Positions 1 to 7,979 of a stretch of 64,000 nucleotides of DNA are shown here, piece by piece. The notes beneath the pieces are model-generated. The model had not been told where the DNA came from. It saw nothing but the letters and a program-made list of their open reading frames with translations, and ran no database searches. Numbering within the stretch: the first letter of the stretch is position 1; every line of letters starts with the position of its first letter. Origin of the DNA: Streptomyces sp. SID12488 (lineage in GTDB: Bacteria > Actinomycetota > Actinomycetes > Streptomycetales > Streptomycetaceae); the NCBI RefSeq assembly GCF_010548275.1, contig NZ_JAAGLT010000022.1, positions 1 to 64,000 of the forward strand, given 5' to 3'. The translations under genes and the position numbers were made by a program.

Positions 1-69
1 CAGCCCCACGACCGGCAACAACGGCTCCAGCACCGACCACTGCTCATCCGAAAGATCCCCACGCCCCAC
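1..69 (-). pseudogene. IS5-family transposase, N-terminal end (cut by window edge)
   Basis: Reading the minus strand from a GTG at position 69 gives 23 residues that begin VGRGDLSDEQWSVLEPLLP. This is the typical N-terminus of Streptomyces IS5-family DDE transposases, where the GDLTDEQW and LEPLLP blocks are conserved. Only the first few percent of the protein lies in the window, so intactness cannot be judged. A second, clearly broken IS5-like remnant lies near 10.1-10.5 kb, but the two cover different parts of the protein and cannot be compared directly. Confidence 0.7.
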
Positions 70-164
70 ACCTAGATCATCACGGCATGAAGCATGGTCA
101 GGGACTCAGTTCCAAAACACGGCCTAGACGGGGCGGGTGGGAAATGCCGCTCGCCGTCGAGAAG

Positions 165-313
165 TTCGAGGGCGCCCGGCGAACGGACTGGAAACGGGCG
201 GGTGGGTGGGAAGCAAGGCCTGGGCTGCAGCGGCCTCGCCCATCGGACGCCGGGTCGGCGGTGTGGTTTGAGGGCGCCCCGCCAACGGGCTGGAAGCCGG
301 GGGGTGGGTGGGA
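165..313. repeat. Two imperfect ~47-bp direct repeats
   Basis: Positions 165-212 and 267-313 carry the same unit. Each starts TT(C/T)GAGGGCGCCC and runs through an AACGG(A/G)CTGGAA block to a GGTGGGTGGGAA end. A third, shorter GGGCGGGTGGGAAAT copy lies at about 131-145. The repeats fill the space between the transposase fragment and the 3' end of the kinase gene. No coding role is apparent. They may be debris of a mobile or intergenic repeat. Confidence 0.5.
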
Positions 314-330
314 AATCTCGCCCAATTCCC

Positions 331-2028
331 CTACCCCACCCGCGACATCCGAGCCACCGGATCCCCCGCCTCCGGGTTGTCCGTCTCGTACTTCAGGTCG
401 TCGCCGACCGGAGTGAGCAGCACCCTGTGCGAACCCGTGGTGCACACGCTCCTGTTCGACTTGTCGGCGATCGACGTGACGACGAGCTGCGTCTTCGTGA
501 CCTCCTTCAGGAACAGGTCGTCGTCGCAGATGCCGCCGATCTGGTCGGTCTGCCGGAAGGTGCCCAACTTCTCGCCCACGGCGACCTGTTGGACCGTCAC
601 CCGGAACGTCCCCATCGGCAGCGTGCCCTCGAGGGCGACGGCCGGCCCCTCCCAGGTTCCGACATAGGACGCGGGGATCGCCGTAGGCCCGGTGACCACG
701 TCCCCCGACGAGGTGCTCGGCACCGGGCTCTCCTCGACCTGGCCGGAGTCCTCGGTCGGCACCGGGGAACTGGCCGCGTCGGCGCCGCTGCTCTGCGCGG
801 TGTCGTCGTCGGCGCCCCCGCCCGGCAGCAGGTCGAACACATACACCGAGCCCACCGTCACCGCGGCCATCGCGCCCGCCACCGCGAGGGCCACCGTGCA
901 GCTCAGCTTCCGTCCGCGCCCGCCCGCGACGGGCGTGGAGGTCGCCGCCAGGCTCACGGAGACCTTGCCGGGCGTCCGGTCGGCCGGTTCCGGCTCCCGC
1001 TCCGGTTCCGCGTCCCGAGGCCCCGGCAGCGCCGGAAGCACCGGACCCGGCATCACCGGCGGCGGCCCGAACTCCCCCACCGCACCCACCGGCCCGGACA
1101 GCGAACCCTCCTGAGAGTCCGCCTCAGCAGTTGCCACCTCCAGGTTCAGCAGCGCCACCGCGCTCCGGCTGACCCGCTCCACCAGCACCCCCGGCAGCCA
1201 CCCGCCCGCCACCAGCCGCGCCGCGCCCTCCGGAGCCAGCCGCCGGGCCACCTCGCCGGGGGCCGGTCGCGCTGCCGGGTCCTTCGCCAGGCACTCCTCG
1301 ACCACCTCCCGCAACTCACCGCCGAGCCCGTCGAGTTGGGGCTCCTCGTGGACGACCTTGTAGAGCAGGGCCGCCGAGGAGTCACCAGGGAAAGGGGATC
1401 TTCCGGTCGCCGCGTACGCCAGTACCGCGCCCAGGGAGAAGACGTCCGCCGCTCCCGTGATCGGCTTGCCGAGGATCTGTTCCGGTGACATGTAGCCGGG
1501 CGAGCCGACCGAGACGCCCGTCGACGTCAGGGACGCCGTGCCGTCCGTGGCCCGCGCGATGCCGAAGTCGATGAGGAGGGGGCCGTCGAGGGTGAGCAGG
1601 ACGTTCGAGGGCTTCACGTCCCGGTGGACGAGGTTCAGGGCGTGTACGGCGGTGAGCGCCTCGGCGAGGCCGGCGCCCAGCGCCCGTACGGAATCCAGGG
1701 GCAGGGGACCGTCGCCCGTGATCGCCGCCGTGAGGGAGAGGCCGGCCGCGTACGCCGTCGCCACCCATGGCACCGGGGCCTCGGGGTCCGCGTCCAGGAC
1801 GGGGGCCGTCCAGGCGCCGCCGACCCGCCGGGCGGCCTCGACCTCGCGCCGGAACCGGGCCCGGAACTCCTCGTCGAGCGCGAAGTGCGGGTGCACGATC
1901 TTGACCGCGACGGTACGGCCGCCGGCGCTGCGCCCCAGGTAGACCCGGCCCATCCCGCCCGAGCCGAGCCGCCCGAGCAGCCGGTAGGGCCCCACGACGG
2001 TCGAGTCACCGACGTCCAGTGGCTGCAT
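331..2028 (-). CDS. Membrane-anchored serine/threonine protein kinase (PknB-like)
   Basis: 565-residue Hanks-type kinase. The catalytic domain covers about residues 14-270: glycine loop GRLGSGGMG (19-27), ATP-binding Lys43, catalytic HRDVKPSN (135-142, Asp137), DFG (154-156) and APE-like SPEQ (181-184). A Pro/Glu-rich linker follows, then one membrane segment at about 375-400 and an extracytoplasmic domain of about 160 residues with several Cys, probably the signal-sensing part. An in-frame ATG exists 57 bases upstream, but the ATG at 2028 is chosen because GAGGTGG sits just before it and homologues begin near MQPL. The gene precedes mqnA in transcription order only by strand; it lies downstream of it. 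Substrates cannot be inferred. Confidence 0.93.
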   Translation of the reverse strand: MQPLDVGDSTVVGPYRLLGRLGSGGMGRVYLGRSAGGRTVAVKIVHPHFALDEEFRARFRREVEAARRVGGAWTAPVLDADPEAPVPWVATAYAAGLSLTAAITGDGPLPLDSVRALGAGLAEALTAVHALNLVHRDVKPSNVLLTLDGPLLIDFGIARATDGTASLTSTGVSVGSPGYMSPEQILGKPITGAADVFSLGAVLAYAATGRSPFPGDSSAALLYKVVHEEPQLDGLGGELREVVEECLAKDPAARPAPGEVARRLAPEGAARLVAGGWLPGVLVERVSRSAVALLNLEVATAEADSQEGSLSGPVGAVGEFGPPPVMPGPVLPALPGPRDAEPEREPEPADRTPGKVSVSLAATSTPVAGGRGRKLSCTVALAVAGAMAAVTVGSVYVFDLLPGGGADDDTAQSSGADAASSPVPTEDSGQVEESPVPSTSSGDVVTGPTAIPASYVGTWEGPAVALEGTLPMGTFRVTVQQVAVGEKLGTFRQTDQIGGICDDDLFLKEVTKTQLVVTSIADKSNRSVCTTGSHRVLLTPVGDDLKYETDNPEAGDPVARMSRVG

Positions 2029-2133
2029 GACCCCCACCTCTCCCCCGTACACACACCTCATGCGCTCACATATGCCCGCACACACCCGCGTGCGCCCGCA
2101 TTGCGCGCGTCGGTCCCGTGCGCGAGCAGCAGC

Positions 2134-2982
2134 CTACGGCTCCAGGAGGTCGACCTCCACGTCCGCGGGGAAGCCCGTCGTGGGGCCCACCCGGCGGGCG
2201 AACTCCCGCACGGCCGCCAGCTGCGGTGCGCCGAAGCGGAAGTCGAGGGTCGTGAAGTAGCGCTCCAGGACCTGCGCGTCGAACTCCTCCCAACGGGCCG
2301 CCTGCTCGGCGACCTTGCCGACCTCCTCCAGAGAGAGGTCGCGGGAGGCGAGGAACGCCTCGTGGACCTTGCGGGTCAGGACCGGTTCGCGCTCCAGATA
2401 GTCCTTCCGGGCCGCCCACACGGCGAAGACGAACGGCAGCCCCGTCCACTCCTTCCACAGGGCGCCCAGGTCGTGCACCTCAAGGCCGTAGCGCGGGCCG
2501 TCCAGGAGGTTGGCGCGCAGGGCGGCGTCCCCGATCAGCACCGCGGCGTCCGCCTCCTGCATCATCAGGCTGAGATCGGGCGGACACGTGTAGTAGTCAG
2601 GCCGTACGCCGTAACGCTCGGTCAGGAGCAGTTGCGCCAGGCGCACGGAGGTGCGGGAGGTCGAGCCGAGCGCCACCCGTGCGCCGTCCAGGCGGTCCAA
2701 TGGGACCTGAGAGACGAGCACGCACGACATCACCGGGCCGTCGCAGCCGACGGCGATGTCCGGAAAGGCGACCAGATCGTCGGCGTTGCGGAGGAACTCG
2801 ACGAGCGTGATGGGCCCGATGTCGAGATCGCCGCGCACCAGCTTCTCGCTGAGCTTCTCAGGGGTGTCCTTGGTCAGCTCGAAGTCGAGGAGCGTGCCTG
2901 TTCTCGCGAGCCCCCAGTACAGGGGCAGGCAGTTCAGGAACTGAATGTGGCCGACGCGCGGCCGGGTGCGAGAATTGTCCAC
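2134..2982 (-). CDS. mqnA: Chorismate dehydratase MqnA (futalosine menaquinone pathway)
   Basis: 282 residues. MqnA converts chorismate to 3-enolpyruvylbenzoate, the first step of the futalosine route to menaquinone. The protein has the expected size and the periplasmic-binding-like fold signature: N-terminal RVGHIQFLNCLPLYWGL, a middle block SRTSVRLAQLLL and a C-terminal segment matching the family. The start is a GTG at 2982. A TAGCCT -10-like box at 2989-2994 on this strand lies about 7 bases upstream and no Shine-Dalgarno is seen, so the mRNA is probably leaderless. The partner genes mqnE and the ubi-like genes are about 17 kb away in the same window, on the same strand. Confidence 0.92.
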   Translation of the reverse strand: MDNSRTRPRVGHIQFLNCLPLYWGLARTGTLLDFELTKDTPEKLSEKLVRGDLDIGPITLVEFLRNADDLVAFPDIAVGCDGPVMSCVLVSQVPLDRLDGARVALGSTSRTSVRLAQLLLTERYGVRPDYYTCPPDLSLMMQEADAAVLIGDAALRANLLDGPRYGLEVHDLGALWKEWTGLPFVFAVWAARKDYLEREPVLTRKVHEAFLASRDLSLEEVGKVAEQAARWEEFDAQVLERYFTTLDFRFGAPQLAAVREFARRVGPTTGFPADVEVDLLEP

Positions 2983-3083
2983 ATCGCGAGGCTAACGGGC
3001 GTTCGGTACGGTGCACCCTCCCGGGGGCTGTCAAGGCCGTGAGCCGCCCCTCAAACGTCCGGGTGACGTGATCTTGACCTCTA

Positions 3084-3111
3084 TTGCTTTCAGGTGCCTG
3101 CATGCTAGGCT
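3084..3111 (+). promoter_or_regulatory. Predicted promoter of the cold-shock gene
   Basis: TTGCTT (3084-3089), a 16-base spacer and TAGGCT (3106-3111) form a reasonable vegetative promoter. Transcription from about 3118 would give a leader of about 150 bases before the ATG at 3271. The leader is clearly less GC-rich than its surroundings, with runs such as GTTTACAAGTTTTTGTTTACA. Long structured leaders are typical of temperature-responsive csp mRNAs. No other gene fits in this gap. Confidence 0.5.
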
Positions 3112-3270
3112 CGCCGCAAGTTGCAGTTTGGTTTCCCTTGCAGTACAGAGCCTGCGGAGCATCTGACCGTGGGCTCTCGTCGTATTCAGATGAATGCAGT
3201 TGTTTACAAGTTTTTGTTTACACCTTGCAGGTTCTGGAGCAGGGCAACCCTTTGGGCCCAGGGAGGGCTT

Positions 3271-3474
3271 ATGGCTACCGGAACCGTGAAGTGGTTCAAC
3301 GCCGAAAAGGGCTTTGGTTTCATTGCCCAGGAAGGCGGCGGCCCGGACGTCTTCGTCCACTACTCCGCGATCAACGCGAGCGGATTCCGCTCTCTCGAAG
3401 AGAACCAGGCGGTTTCCTTCGACGTCACGCAGGGTCCGAAGGGCCCGCAGGCGGAGAACGTCAGCCCGATCTAA
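3271..3474 (+). CDS. Cold-shock protein, CspA family
   Basis: 67-residue single cold-shock (OB-fold) domain that binds single-stranded RNA or DNA and acts as an RNA chaperone. The RNP1 motif KGFGFI and RNP2 motif DVFVHYSAI are both present, and MATGTVKWFNAEKGFGFI is the classic Streptomyces start. The ATG at 3271 has GGGAGG about five bases upstream; the longer in-frame extension to 3121 runs into the leader and has no homology. A 20-base perfect palindrome follows the stop codon, and a strong hairpin terminates the transcript. Confidence 0.96.
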   Translation: MATGTVKWFNAEKGFGFIAQEGGGPDVFVHYSAINASGFRSLEENQAVSFDVTQGPKGPQAENVSPI

Positions 3475-3477
3475 GTC

Positions 3478-3497
3478 TTCGGCTCAGCTGAGCCGAA
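3478..3497. repeat. 20-bp perfect palindrome just after the csp stop codon
   Basis: TTCGGCTCAGCTGAGCCGAA is completely self-complementary and begins four bases after the TAA of the cold-shock gene. It could stabilise the 3' end of the mRNA or be a protein-binding site. A separate terminator hairpin lies 30 bases further on, so this is not simply the terminator. Confidence 0.6.
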
Positions 3498-3528
3498 CGC
3501 TCTGATCCGGAACGTGTGCAGTACCCCA

Positions 3529-3570
3529 AGGAGCTCCGAGCCGTCACGACGGCATCGGAGCTCCTGCCTT
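3529..3570 (+). terminator. Intrinsic terminator of the cold-shock gene
   Basis: AGGAGCTCCGA (3529-3539) pairs perfectly with TCGGAGCTCCT (3555-3565). Inside it GCCGT (3540-3544) pairs with ACGGC (3549-3553). GCCTTTT follows directly. This is a long, strong stem with a short T run. Confidence 0.8.
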
Positions 3571-3639
3571 TTCCGGCGAGGCCGGCCGCGTTGTCCGTGG
3601 TCGGCCGCATTGTCAGTGGGCCCCGCTAGCGTCCCCTCC

Positions 3640-4329
3640 ATGACCACCGAGACCAACGCCGACGCCAAGCCCGACGCCAACCCCGACTTCGTCGCCGCGA
3701 CGCGCGTCTTCTACGACGCCATCGCCGAGGACTACTTCGACCGCTTCCGCTCCGGGCTCGCCGCCCAGCCGTTGGAGCGGGCCGTGCTCACCGCGTACGC
3801 CGAGTTCGTACGGGGTTCAGGGGGCGGCAGCGGACAGGTCGCCGATCTCGGGTGCGGGCCGGGGTGGGTCACCGGGTTCCTCGACTCGCTCGGGCTGTCG
3901 GTGTTCGGGCTGGACCTGTCGGCGGCGATGCTCGCGGTGGCCCGGCGGGAGCATCCGGGGCTGCGGTTCGAGCAGGGCTCGATGCTGGAGCTGGACCTCG
4001 CCGACAGCACCCTCGCCGGTGTCGTGTCCTGGTACTCGACCATCCACACCCCGGCCGACCGACTGCCCGGCCTCTTCGCGGAGTTCCGTCGTGTACTGGC
4101 GCCGGGCGGGCATCTGCTGCTCGGTTTCCAGGCGGGGGACGTGCACAAGCACCACGACCAGCCCTTCGGACGCCCCGTATCGATGACCTTTCAGCGGCGC
4201 CGGCCCGAGTGGATCGCCGAACTGCTGGCGGAGGCCGGGTTCACGCTCGCGTCACAGACCGTACGGGCGGCGGACGAGGAGGCCGGGGAGTCGTCCGAGC
4301 AGGCGTTCCTGATGGCCCGCAGACCGTGA
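3640..4329 (+). CDS. Class I SAM-dependent methyltransferase
   Basis: 229 residues with a Rossmann-type methyltransferase core. Motif I VADLGCGPGWVTGFL lies near residues 65-79, the acidic motif II region (FGLDLSAAMLAVAR) follows, and the LAPGGHLLLGFQ strand marks the end of the core. The substrate is not evident; this is the Methyltransf_11/25 type. The ATG at 3640 is preceded by CTAGCGT and only a few bases, suggesting a leaderless transcript; an upstream in-frame ATG lies inside the csp terminator and is rejected. Confidence 0.88.
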   Translation: MTTETNADAKPDANPDFVAATRVFYDAIAEDYFDRFRSGLAAQPLERAVLTAYAEFVRGSGGGSGQVADLGCGPGWVTGFLDSLGLSVFGLDLSAAMLAVARREHPGLRFEQGSMLELDLADSTLAGVVSWYSTIHTPADRLPGLFAEFRRVLAPGGHLLLGFQAGDVHKHHDQPFGRPVSMTFQRRRPEWIAELLAEAGFTLASQTVRAADEEAGESSEQAFLMARRP

Positions 4330-4366
4330 CCGGCCTGCGGGGCTGAGGGATTCAGGAGGTTCCGGC

Positions 4367-5185
4367 TCAGTATCCGTAGTCCTCGGGGTCCGGAAGTGGC
4401 TTGTAGTCCTTGTACTGCTGCCACTCTCCCGGGTTGTCCTGGATCAGCTGCAACAGCTTCCCGAAGGCGGTCGGGTCGTACAGCGCCCCGTTTATCTCGT
4501 CGGGGACACGGACGTCGTCGATCACGGCGGTCGGTGTTCCCGGGCCTTTTCCGGGCTCCGTGCCGACAGTCTCGTAGGCGTGCTCGGAGGCGGTGACGAA
4601 GGAGCGGTACTTCATCGTCCTCACCGCCGACTCGAACGCGGGGGTGCGCAACCCGTCGACCCGCTCGGCCAGTTCGAGGAGGCGGGCGTCGGTGAAGCCG
4701 TCGACCTCCTCCTCGGGCTGGTTGGCGTACAGCACCTCGTGGTACTCGGCGAACCGGTCGGCGTCCAGCGCGGCCCTGAGCGCGTTGGCCGCCTTCTTCG
4801 AGCCGCTCCCGCCGAACCTGTCGTCGAGGAAGGAGGCCAGGGTGTACTCGGCCTTGACCTCCCGCCGCAGCACGGCGTTCTGGAGTTCCGGGCCGCCGCC
4901 GGTCGTCTCGAACTCCTCGCAGACCGGGCAGCGCATGTCCTCGTACAGGTGCACGGTCACCTCGGCGGTCGGGTCGCCGACCATGATGGTCGTGCCACTC
5001 ACCGCGAGCTTCTCCGGCACCTGCGCCAGGGTGTCGTACGGCTTCGGATCCCCGTACCGCTGCCCGCATCCCGTGACGAGCGCCATGCCCAGTACCGCCA
5101 TGCCGACCACCGCGACCGCCGTCGTCCTTCTTGACGCGGCGAACCGCCCCCCGTGCCTTACGCGCACCTGTTGCCTCCCCAGCAA
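4367..5185 (-). CDS. DsbA-like thioredoxin-fold lipoprotein
   Basis: 272 residues. The signal peptide has a hydrophobic stretch at about 23-37 and a lipobox LVTGC with lipidated Cys40. A DsbA-family thioredoxin fold follows, with the active-site pair CPVC at 86-89 (context YEDMRCPVCEEFE). It probably works as an extracytoplasmic thiol-disulfide oxidoreductase, anchored to the outer face of the membrane. The helical insert and the VIDDVRVPDEINGALY region, with a cis-Pro-like loop, fit the family. It lies convergent to the methyltransferase gene. Confidence 0.88.
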   Translation of the reverse strand: MLGRQQVRVRHGGRFAASRRTTAVAVVGMAVLGMALVTGCGQRYGDPKPYDTLAQVPEKLAVSGTTIMVGDPTAEVTVHLYEDMRCPVCEEFETTGGGPELQNAVLRREVKAEYTLASFLDDRFGGSGSKKAANALRAALDADRFAEYHEVLYANQPEEEVDGFTDARLLELAERVDGLRTPAFESAVRTMKYRSFVTASEHAYETVGTEPGKGPGTPTAVIDDVRVPDEINGALYDPTAFGKLLQLIQDNPGEWQQYKDYKPLPDPEDYGY

Positions 5186-5265
5186 TCAGCGTGACACTAA
5201 GGCATGTTCATGCAGAACGCACAGGTATATCGCCCGGCTGCGGGCCCCAGTGGTCCCCCCGGCGG

Positions 5266-7107
5266 TCAGAGCACCCCCGCCGCTGCCAGTGCCGCCACGT
5301 ATCCGAACGTCATCGCCGGGCCGATCGTCGAGCCCGCGCCCGCGTAGCTGTGGCCCATGACGGCGGCGCTGGCGTTGCCGGCGGCGTACAGGCCGGGGAT
5401 CGTCGTGCCGTCGGCCCGCAGTACCCGCGCCTTGGCGTCGGTCCGTAGGCCACCCTTGGTGCCGAGGTCGCCGGGGACGATCCGGAAGGCGTAGTACGGG
5501 GGCAGCCACAGAGGGGCCAGGCAGGAGTTCGGGAGGACGGCCGGGTCGGTGTAGTAGTGGTCGTACGCACTGTCGCCGCGCCCGAAGTCGGTGTCGTCGC
5601 CGTTCAGGGCAAGGGAGTTGAAGCGGCTGACCGTGGTACGGAGGGCGGCGGACGGGACGCCGATGGAGGTCGCCAGGGCGTCGAGGCTCCAAGCCTTGTA
5701 CGCGGCACCGGAGTTGTACCAGTCGGCCGGGAGTACGAAGGTCGGCGTGACGTCCTTGAAGAGGTAGCGGTTGCGGTAGTTCTGGTCGACGATCAGCCAG
5801 GCCGGGATGTCCGGGTCGGTGGCGTCGCGCTCGTACATGGTGTGGACGACGTCGCTGTAGGGACCGGCCTCGTTGACGAAGCGGGAGCCCGCCGCGTTGA
5901 CCAACAGGCCGCCGGGGAGGGTGCGTTCGGCGAGGCAGAAGTACGGCTCGCCTGGGAGCGGGATCGCCGGGCCCCACCAGGCGTCCTCCATCAGGGCGAG
6001 GGAACCGCCGACGCGCTCCCCCGCGCGGATTCCGTCCCCGGTGTTCTCCTTCGCGCCGACCGTCCACTGCGTGCCGATGGGCTGCTGCTGGTACTGGGCG
6101 CGCATCGCCGCGTTGTGCTCGAAGCCGCCGGAGCCGACGATCACGCCTCGTCGGGCGCGGAGGAGACCGGCGGTGCCGTTGCGGGTGACGACGGCTCCGG
6201 TGACTGCTCCGGACTCCGAGTAGAGGTCGGTGAGTGGGGTGTTGAGCCAGACCGGCACTCCCGCCGACGCCAGGCCCGCGCGCAGTCCGCCCGCGAGTGC
6301 CTGGCCCATGGTGAGCGGGGTCTGGCCCTTGAGGGCGGCCTTCGTGCCGCGCGCCAGGCACTCGCCGGCGACGGCGGCGCCCTTCGCGTTCACGGCTGCG
6401 AGGGCGAGCCACTTGTAGTCGGCGCTGAAGACGACCATGCCGGACGGGACGGCGAGGTAGGGCGGGTTGAGGTGGGCGAGTTCGGCGCCCAGGATGTTTC
6501 CGTCGAGCTGATCGGGCTCTATGGAACGGCCGTTGGGAAGCCCGCCGGGCAACTCCGGGTAGTAGTCGCTGTATCCCTCCATCCAGCGGAAGCGGAGGGG
6601 GCTGTTCGCCATGACGAAGGAGAGCATGGCGGGTCCGTGGGCGAGGAATGCCTGTTGTCGGGCGGCGGGGACGTCCGGTCCGACGACCGCCGCGAGATAG
6701 GCGGCGGCCTTGGCCGGAGTGTCCGGCACCCCGGCCGCCAGGATCACGGGGTTGTTCGGAATCCAGATCCCGGCGCCGGAGCGGGCCGCGGACCCGCCAA
6801 AAGTGGGCGCCTTCTCGACAACGACACAGGTCAGCCCCTGCTTTGCGGCCGTCAGCGCGGCGGTCATCCCGGCGGCGCCCGCTCCGACGACCACGACGTC
6901 GTACGTCCCGAGGAGGGGTGGCGGGGCGAGGGACGGGGCTGCGGCATGGGCCGTCCCCTGCCCCGCCGCGACACCCACCCCGACCGCAACACCCGCCACT
7001 GCGGCGCCGGCCAACACGCCTCGTCTGGAAGGGAGTTCGGCACGTCCGGAAGATTCGGAACGGTCGATACGGTCGGTACGTCTCGCGGGGTCCGCTTCTG
7101 GGTTCAT
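5266..7107 (-). CDS. FAD-dependent dehydrogenase resembling 3-ketosteroid delta-1-dehydrogenase, Tat-exported
   Basis: 613 residues. A twin-arginine signal (PSRRGVLAG, 26-34, then a hydrophobic run to about 50 and AHA at 53-55) predicts Tat export. The FAD-binding motif VVVVGAGAAGMTAAL covers 71-85. The GGSAARSGAGIWIPNN block (104-119) and the C-terminal AAGNASAAVMGHSYAGAGSTIG block are hallmarks of the KstD/fumarate-reductase flavoprotein family; the Tyr-Ala-Gly in the latter matches the KstD active-site loop. Steroid substrates are plausible but no steroid-catabolism genes are nearby, so another ketone substrate is possible. Secretion is unusual for a KstD, although several Streptomyces homologues carry such a leader. 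Confidence 0.85.
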   Translation of the reverse strand: MNPEADPARRTDRIDRSESSGRAELPSRRGVLAGAAVAGVAVGVGVAAGQGTAHAAAPSLAPPPLLGTYDVVVVGAGAAGMTAALTAAKQGLTCVVVEKAPTFGGSAARSGAGIWIPNNPVILAAGVPDTPAKAAAYLAAVVGPDVPAARQQAFLAHGPAMLSFVMANSPLRFRWMEGYSDYYPELPGGLPNGRSIEPDQLDGNILGAELAHLNPPYLAVPSGMVVFSADYKWLALAAVNAKGAAVAGECLARGTKAALKGQTPLTMGQALAGGLRAGLASAGVPVWLNTPLTDLYSESGAVTGAVVTRNGTAGLLRARRGVIVGSGGFEHNAAMRAQYQQQPIGTQWTVGAKENTGDGIRAGERVGGSLALMEDAWWGPAIPLPGEPYFCLAERTLPGGLLVNAAGSRFVNEAGPYSDVVHTMYERDATDPDIPAWLIVDQNYRNRYLFKDVTPTFVLPADWYNSGAAYKAWSLDALATSIGVPSAALRTTVSRFNSLALNGDDTDFGRGDSAYDHYYTDPAVLPNSCLAPLWLPPYYAFRIVPGDLGTKGGLRTDAKARVLRADGTTIPGLYAAGNASAAVMGHSYAGAGSTIGPAMTFGYVAALAAAGVL

Positions 7108-7209
7108 GGGGCGGGAATGTCGTGCTTGGGTCTTGGGAAGTCAAGGCCTATACCTGACCGACAGTGAAACCCGCTCGACCGCGCCTCCCCCTGGAGAGAT
7201 CCTTTCCGC

Positions 7210-7764
7210 ATGGAGTTCCTCTGCTACCACCGCGACCGTCCCGACTCCCTCGCGCTGCGCTACGAACTGTTGGAAGAGCACTGGTCGTACATGGACCAGT
7301 ACGCCAAGGAGATGATCGCCCGGGGCCCGACCTTCACCGCCGACGGCGAGACCCTCACCGGCAGCGTGCACATCCTCGACCTGCCCGACCCCGCCACCGC
7401 CCGCGCGTTCGCCTTCGACGAGCCGGGCTACCAGGCAGGCGTCTACCGGGACGTGCTGCTGCGCCGCTGGCGCAACACCCTGGGCCGCACGATGTGGGAC
7501 TTCCCCGGCGGCCCTACCGAGGGCAACCGGTACCTGGTCCTCGGCCTCGGAACCGGCGAGCCCGCCGACCTCGCCCTACCGCCCGACCGGGACGACGACC
7601 TGATCGCCTACGGGCCGCTGCTGTCCGACGACGGCACCACCTGGCTGGGCACGGCGGCGCTTCTCCGGGCGCCGGACCCGGCCACGGCCCGCACCGTCTT
7701 CCTGGCCCCGGACCGGTACGCCGACATCGAGGTGCACGACTGGCAGTTCGGCGGGCGGCAGTAA
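7210..7764 (+). CDS. YCII-related domain protein
   Basis: 184 residues. The N-terminal half (MEFLCYHRDRPDS through LRRWRN) matches the YCII dimeric alpha-beta barrel family, with the conserved His-Asp pair and a PDPATARAFAFDEPGYQAGVY segment. The C-terminal half repeats a related pattern (RAPDPATARTVFLAPDRYADIEVHDWQFGG), so it may hold a second degenerate copy. Function is unknown; relatives are often small enzymes or accessory proteins. GGAGAG lies about 12 bases upstream of the ATG. The stop codon is at the foot of a large inverted repeat. Confidence 0.82.
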   Translation: MEFLCYHRDRPDSLALRYELLEEHWSYMDQYAKEMIARGPTFTADGETLTGSVHILDLPDPATARAFAFDEPGYQAGVYRDVLLRRWRNTLGRTMWDFPGGPTEGNRYLVLGLGTGEPADLALPPDRDDDLIAYGPLLSDDGTTWLGTAALLRAPDPATARTVFLAPDRYADIEVHDWQFGGRQ

Positions 7765-7824
7765 GAGGTCGTTTCATCCTGTTGTTTCATCCCTGGATGA
7801 AACAACAGGATGAAACGACGTCTT
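7763..7824. repeat. Large near-perfect inverted repeat (25-bp perfect arms)
   Basis: Left arm 7768-7792 pairs without mismatch to 7795-7819, leaving a 2-base centre, and four more pairs (7763-7766 with 7821-7824) follow one mismatch. Inside each arm the word GTTTCATCC is itself nearly repeated. It overlaps the YCII stop codon and has no T run. It could be a bidirectional transcription-stop structure, a protein site, or the scar of an inverted-repeat mobile element. Confidence 0.85.
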
Positions 7825-7945
7825 AGCCGGTTCGGGTCGTCCTTGTTCTTGGCCACCTCGATGCACAGCAGGTTGTCGTGGGCGTCCGCGTGCTCGTGAA
7901 GGACGTAGTGGGCATCGTTCGTCGTTCCCGACTCGGGGCAAGCAC
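7800..7945 (-). pseudogene. Possible remnant of a gene (C-terminal fragment)
   Basis: The minus strand between about 7945 and 7825 reads a protein-like segment containing HYVLHEHADAHDN, LLCIEVAKNKDD and PNRL. It then runs into the inverted repeat, which gives an artificial tail. Upstream, the frame meets a stop near 7960. The composition resembles a nuclease-like or hypothetical protein fragment, but I cannot name a family. It is probably a decayed gene cut by the inverted repeat. Confidence 0.35.
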
Positions 7946-7979
7946 CGACCGCTACTCATGCTCGGACAAGCGGATCTCG

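Noticed and set aside
94..1488. A 464-residue plus-strand frame across the kinase gene
   Set aside because: It is the high-GC antisense shadow of the kinase: Arg/His-rich, no motifs, and it has no ribosome site. The kinase on the other strand carries all family motifs.
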